Positions 7,236 through 9,355 of a DNA stretch of 9,355 nucleotides are shown here, piece after piece. Each line of letters starts with the position of its first letter. Position 1 is the stretch's first letter. The position numbers were made by a program, and so were the translations under genes. The notes beneath the pieces are model-generated. The model worked only from the letters and a program-made list of their open reading frames with translations. It did not search any database and was not told where the DNA came from. Source of the DNA: Hyphomicrobiales bacterium (GTDB lineage: Bacteria > Pseudomonadota > Alphaproteobacteria > Micropepsales > Micropepsaceae); the NCBI GenBank assembly GCA_017849395.1, contig JAFIHO010000052.1:1-9355 (forward strand), written 5' to 3'.

Positions 7236-8909
7236 ATGAGCATGGATCGGAACCGTATGCGCTGGAACGGCTGGGGCCGCGACGGGGATGCCGATCCGTT
7301 GGCCGGGCGCGACGATGTGTGGCCCTGGCTGGCCGCCCAGTTCAACATGCCCGCGCTGCTGGCGACGCCGCCGCGCCCGCTGGAAAGCATAGACCTGCCC
7401 GCACCGCGCCTGCCCGATGCTGCGCGCGCGGCCTTCATCGCCATCCTGGGCGAGGACCGCGTGCGGCAGGACGCACAGGAACGCGCATCGCATGCGCTGG
7501 GCCGGTCCTATCATGATCTGTTGCGGCTTCAGTCGGGCAGCTTCAGGCCAACCGATGCCGTGCTCTATCCGCGCAATGAAGACGATGTGCTGGCGGTGCT
7601 GCGTGCGGCGACGGAACGGGAAGTCGCCGTGGTGCCCTTCGGCGGCGGCACCAGCGTTGTTGGCGGCGTCAGCGCTAGCCGGGGCGGCTTCAGCGCGGTG
7701 GTGGCGCTGGACCTGGGCGGCATGAATCATGTCACCGGCATCGATATGGTGGCCGGTACGGCGGATGTGGAAGCGGGCATCACCGGGCCGGAACTGGCGC
7801 AGCAATTGTCGGCCCGGGGCATGATCCTGGGTCATCATCCCCAGTCCTTCGAATTCTCGACCCTTGGCGGCTGGATCGCTCATCACGGCACCGGACAGGA
7901 CAGCGGACGATATGGCCGCGCATCGGACTGGCTGGCGGATGTGCGGGTAGCGACACCACAAGGTCTGTTGACGGGCAGCGCCGCGCCATCATCGGCCATG
8001 GGGCCGGATGTGACACGGTTGATGCTGGGATCGGATGGCGTGTTCGGTGTCATTACTCGCGCACGCATCCGCATTCGCGCACTGCCCGAGCGCGAGGTGC
8101 ATCATGGCTGGCTGTTCCGCGATTTCGCATCCGGCATAGCCGCCATCCGGGAGGCGGCGCGCGATGGCATTCCTCATACCATGCTGCGCCTGTCGGATGC
8201 GGCGGAGACCCGTTTTTCCCGCGTTTACGCTGCGCTGGGCAAGGAGCCGGGCTTCAGGGAACGCGTCGCACAGTTTCTGCTGGATATTCGCCGTTTCGAC
8301 GACAATGCGGCGGCGCTGATCGCGGGATTTGCGGGCAGCGCGCGCGAGGCGGCACGGGCGCGCCGCCGCTTTGGCGCCATCGCACGGCGGCTGGGCGCCA
8401 TGTCGCTGGGCGAGGGACCGGGACGACGCTGGCGGGAGCGGCGGTATGCCCTGCCCTATCTGCGCGATCCGCTCATGGGTCAGGGCGTGGGTGTCGATAC
8501 GATGGAGACCGCCGCGAGCTGGTCGCGGCTGCCCGCGCTGTATGCGGCGGCGCGGAGCGCGCTGGAACAGGCGATGCGCAATACCGCCCCCTGCGAGGGC
8601 GCGAACGGCATCGTGCTTTGTCATGTCAGTCACGCCTATCCCGACGGCGCGAGTCTTTATTTTACAATCCTCTTTCCAAGGAACCTGAACGCCGAGATCG
8701 CGCAGTGGCGGGCCATCAAACAGGCGGGGGCGGATGCGATTCTGGCGGCGGGCGGAACCATCAGCCACCATCATGGCGTAGGCGAGGAGCATCTGGCCTG
8801 GGTGGAGCAGGAGAAAGGCTCACTGAGCGTGACGGCGATGCGCGCGATCAAGCGGGTGCTGGATCCCAAAGGCATCCTGAATCCCGGAAAACTGATCCCG
8901 AAAGATTAA
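7236..8909 (+). CDS. FAD-binding oxidase, alkyldihydroxyacetonephosphate synthase (AGPS) family
   Basis: A 557-aa FAD protein. In eukaryotes AGPS replaces the acyl chain of acyl-DHAP by a fatty alcohol, forming the ether bond of plasmalogens, using FAD without net oxidation. Hallmarks: RWNGWG (9-14) at the N-terminus, GRSYHDLLRLQSG (89-101), FAD pyrophosphate loop PFGGGTSVVGG (134-144), VEAGITGPEL (178-187), HPQSFEFSTLGGW (201-213), MGPDVTRLMLGSDGVFGVIT (255-274), DTMETAASW (421-429), SHAYPDGASLYFT (465-477) and the triple-His HHHGVG (511-516) that lies at the active site in AGPS. RWNGWG, DTMETAASW and HHHG separate it from D-lactate or glycolate dehydrogenases of the same fold. ATG 7236 is used; ATG 7242 and ATG 7257 (just before RWNGWG) are alternatives, and none has a strong Shine-Dalgarno. 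It lies 27 bases after the lipid kinase, likely in one operon with glpD. The bacterial reaction is inferred, and an oxidase of unknown substrate remains possible. Confidence 0.87.
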   Translation: MSMDRNRMRWNGWGRDGDADPLAGRDDVWPWLAAQFNMPALLATPPRPLESIDLPAPRLPDAARAAFIAILGEDRVRQDAQERASHALGRSYHDLLRLQSGSFRPTDAVLYPRNEDDVLAVLRAATEREVAVVPFGGGTSVVGGVSASRGGFSAVVALDLGGMNHVTGIDMVAGTADVEAGITGPELAQQLSARGMILGHHPQSFEFSTLGGWIAHHGTGQDSGRYGRASDWLADVRVATPQGLLTGSAAPSSAMGPDVTRLMLGSDGVFGVITRARIRIRALPEREVHHGWLFRDFASGIAAIREAARDGIPHTMLRLSDAAETRFSRVYAALGKEPGFRERVAQFLLDIRRFDDNAAALIAGFAGSAREAARARRRFGAIARRLGAMSLGEGPGRRWRERRYALPYLRDPLMGQGVGVDTMETAASWSRLPALYAAARSALEQAMRNTAPCEGANGIVLCHVSHAYPDGASLYFTILFPRNLNAEIAQWRAIKQAGADAILAAGGTISHHHGVGEEHLAWVEQEKGSLSVTAMRAIKRVLDPKGILNPGKLIPKD

Positions 8910-9103
8910 TTTACACGATCGCGAGAAAGGGATGCGCGCTGCATCTGTTTTATCGCGAAGACCGTGCGCTTCCATTTGATGGACTCGCGCAAGTCGCGAC
9001 GGGCCAGCGCCTTGTCGGCATACATGGCCGCGGCCATCTCCGCGCCATCGTCGAACATCCTGATGAGTTGGGCGGCGATCCGCCAGATATCGTCCTGCTG
9101 CAC
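8906..9103 (-). CDS. Small uncharacterised protein (65 aa)
   Basis: Reads from GTG at 9103 to TAA at 8908-8906. The product starts VQQDDIWRIAAQLIRMF, continues with DDGAEMAAAMYADKALARRD, and ends in IKWKRTVFAIKQMQRA and a short tail. It appears all-helical and soluble with no signal peptide or membrane segment. The pattern (aromatic plus helix, LI, acidic turn, A-x-x-AD, then WKR-x3-AI) resembles short hypothetical proteins I recall from sphingomonads that have no assigned function; this recognition is approximate. The frame stays open upstream but has no ATG, GTG or TTG nearby that suits the conserved start, and an overlapping minus frame beginning ATGGCA is not protein-like. Its stop codon overlaps that of the convergent AGPS-like gene by four bases. 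A plausible promoter lies about 40 bases upstream. Confidence 0.6.
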   Translation of the reverse strand: MQQDDIWRIAAQLIRMFDDGAEMAAAMYADKALARRDLRESIKWKRTVFAIKQMQRASLSRDRVN

Positions 9104-9146
9104 CTTGCCATAGCGAGGGGAACATGTCGCGCGCGCAACCCCCTCA

Positions 9147-9175
9147 AATATCGGGAGCGTCTTAAGACTGATTAA
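9147..9175 (-). promoter_or_regulatory. Possible promoter of the small minus-strand protein
   Basis: Read on the minus strand: TTAATC (9175-9170, three of six -35 matches), 17-base spacer, GATATT (9152-9147, four of six -10 matches). The start point would be near 9140, leaving a leader of about 37 bases before the GTG at 9103. The spacer contains the palindrome at 9159-9168. Weak, inference only. Confidence 0.3.
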
Positions 9176-9177
9176 TC
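9159..9177. repeat. Two adjacent perfect palindromes
   Basis: GTCTTAAGAC (9159-9168) and GATTAATC (9170-9177) are each self-complementary and are separated by one base. They lie in the gap between two minus-strand genes and overlap the candidate promoter, so they could be operator half-sites. Short palindromes also arise by chance. Confidence 0.3.
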
Positions 9178-9185
9178 CCAGTTCT

Positions 9186-9207
9186 GCGGCGCGGCAGGGA
9201 GCGCCGC
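9186..9207 (-). terminator. GC-rich hairpin after the alpha/beta hydrolase gene
   Basis: GCGGCGC (9186-9192) pairs perfectly with GCGCCGC (9201-9207) around an 8-base loop, 11 bases beyond the hydrolase stop on the minus strand. No T-run follows in the minus direction, so it is at best a weak or factor-assisted terminator. Confidence 0.35.
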
Positions 9208-9217
9208 CGCCGTGGCA

Positions 9218-9355
9218 TCAGGTTGCATCCAGCGCCTTGCGCACCGCATGAGCGGCATCGGCCATCGCCTGATGCGCCTGGGGCAATATGGTCTGGAGAT
9301 AGATGAAGCAATGCACCATGTCGGCATGGTCGGCGACCGTGACCTTCACGCCCGC
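9218..9355 (-). CDS. Alpha/beta hydrolase (lipase/esterase-like), C-terminal part only
   Basis: Forty-five codons and a TGA (9220-9218) are visible; the gene continues past the window end. The peptide opens AGVKVTVADHADMVHCF and then has YLQTILPQAHQAM and a short helix ending KALDAT. This is the typical end of an alpha/beta hydrolase of the hormone-sensitive-lipase-like group: a beta strand after AGV, a catalytic His in the DMVH motif (codon 9313-9311), the LP-x-A segment and a last amphipathic helix. The nucleophile Ser and acidic residue are outside the window. It is on the same strand as the 65-aa protein, 114 bases upstream of it, with a hairpin between them. The substrate cannot be told; an acyl ester is likely for the family. 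Confidence 0.7.
   Translation of the reverse strand, partial: AGVKVTVADHADMVHCFIYLQTILPQAHQAMADAAHAVRKALDAT

Noticed and set aside
8950..9147. Other minus-strand frame starting at 9147 over the small gene
   Set aside because: Its composition (Arg, Ser, Pro, Trp-rich, no helical pattern) looks like a shadow; the frame from 9103 has the better protein-like sequence.
8618..9175. Plus-strand 185-codon frame crossing the AGPS-like gene end and the intergenic region
   Set aside because: Its first part is an off-frame shadow of the AGPS-like gene and the rest is antisense to the 65-aa gene. No domain pattern and no ribosome binding site.

Overview
The window is high-GC DNA with dense, mostly plus-strand genes and short intergenic gaps. 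It looks like a chromosomal segment from an alphaproteobacterium, most likely a sphingomonad (Sphingomonas/Sphingobium type). That placement is inference from protein character and from the topA-rnr-rpmG order known in alphaproteobacteria; no database search was possible. I see no mobile element, tRNA, rRNA or CRISPR array.

Region 1 (1-4598, plus strand) is an information-processing block. It holds the 3' four-fifths or so of topA (DNA topoisomerase I), then rnr (RNase R) only three bases after the topA stop and in the same reading frame, then rpmG (ribosomal protein L33, 55 aa). A strong hairpin lies between rnr and rpmG. Its loop contains a perfect TTGACA hexamer, so the spot may combine an end signal for rnr with a promoter for rpmG.

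Region 2 (4657-8909, plus strand) is a three-gene glycerophospholipid cluster. It contains glpD (FAD glycerol-3-phosphate dehydrogenase), a diacylglycerol/lipid kinase whose start overlaps the glpD stop (ATGA), and, 27 bases later, a protein of the alkyldihydroxyacetonephosphate synthase (AGPS) family of FAD enzymes. GlpD makes DHAP, AGPS swaps the acyl group of acyl-DHAP for an alkyl group, and the kinase could phosphorylate the resulting ether or ester diglyceride. Together they suggest a candidate ether-lipid module in an aerobic bacterium. The glpD start coincides with the predicted transcription start, so its mRNA may be leaderless.

Region 3 (8906-9355, minus strand) is convergent to region 2. 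It holds a small 65-aa uncharacterised protein whose stop overlaps the AGPS gene stop by four bases, an intergenic stretch with a GC hairpin and two adjacent perfect palindromes, and the C-terminal 45 codons of an alpha/beta hydrolase cut off by the window edge.
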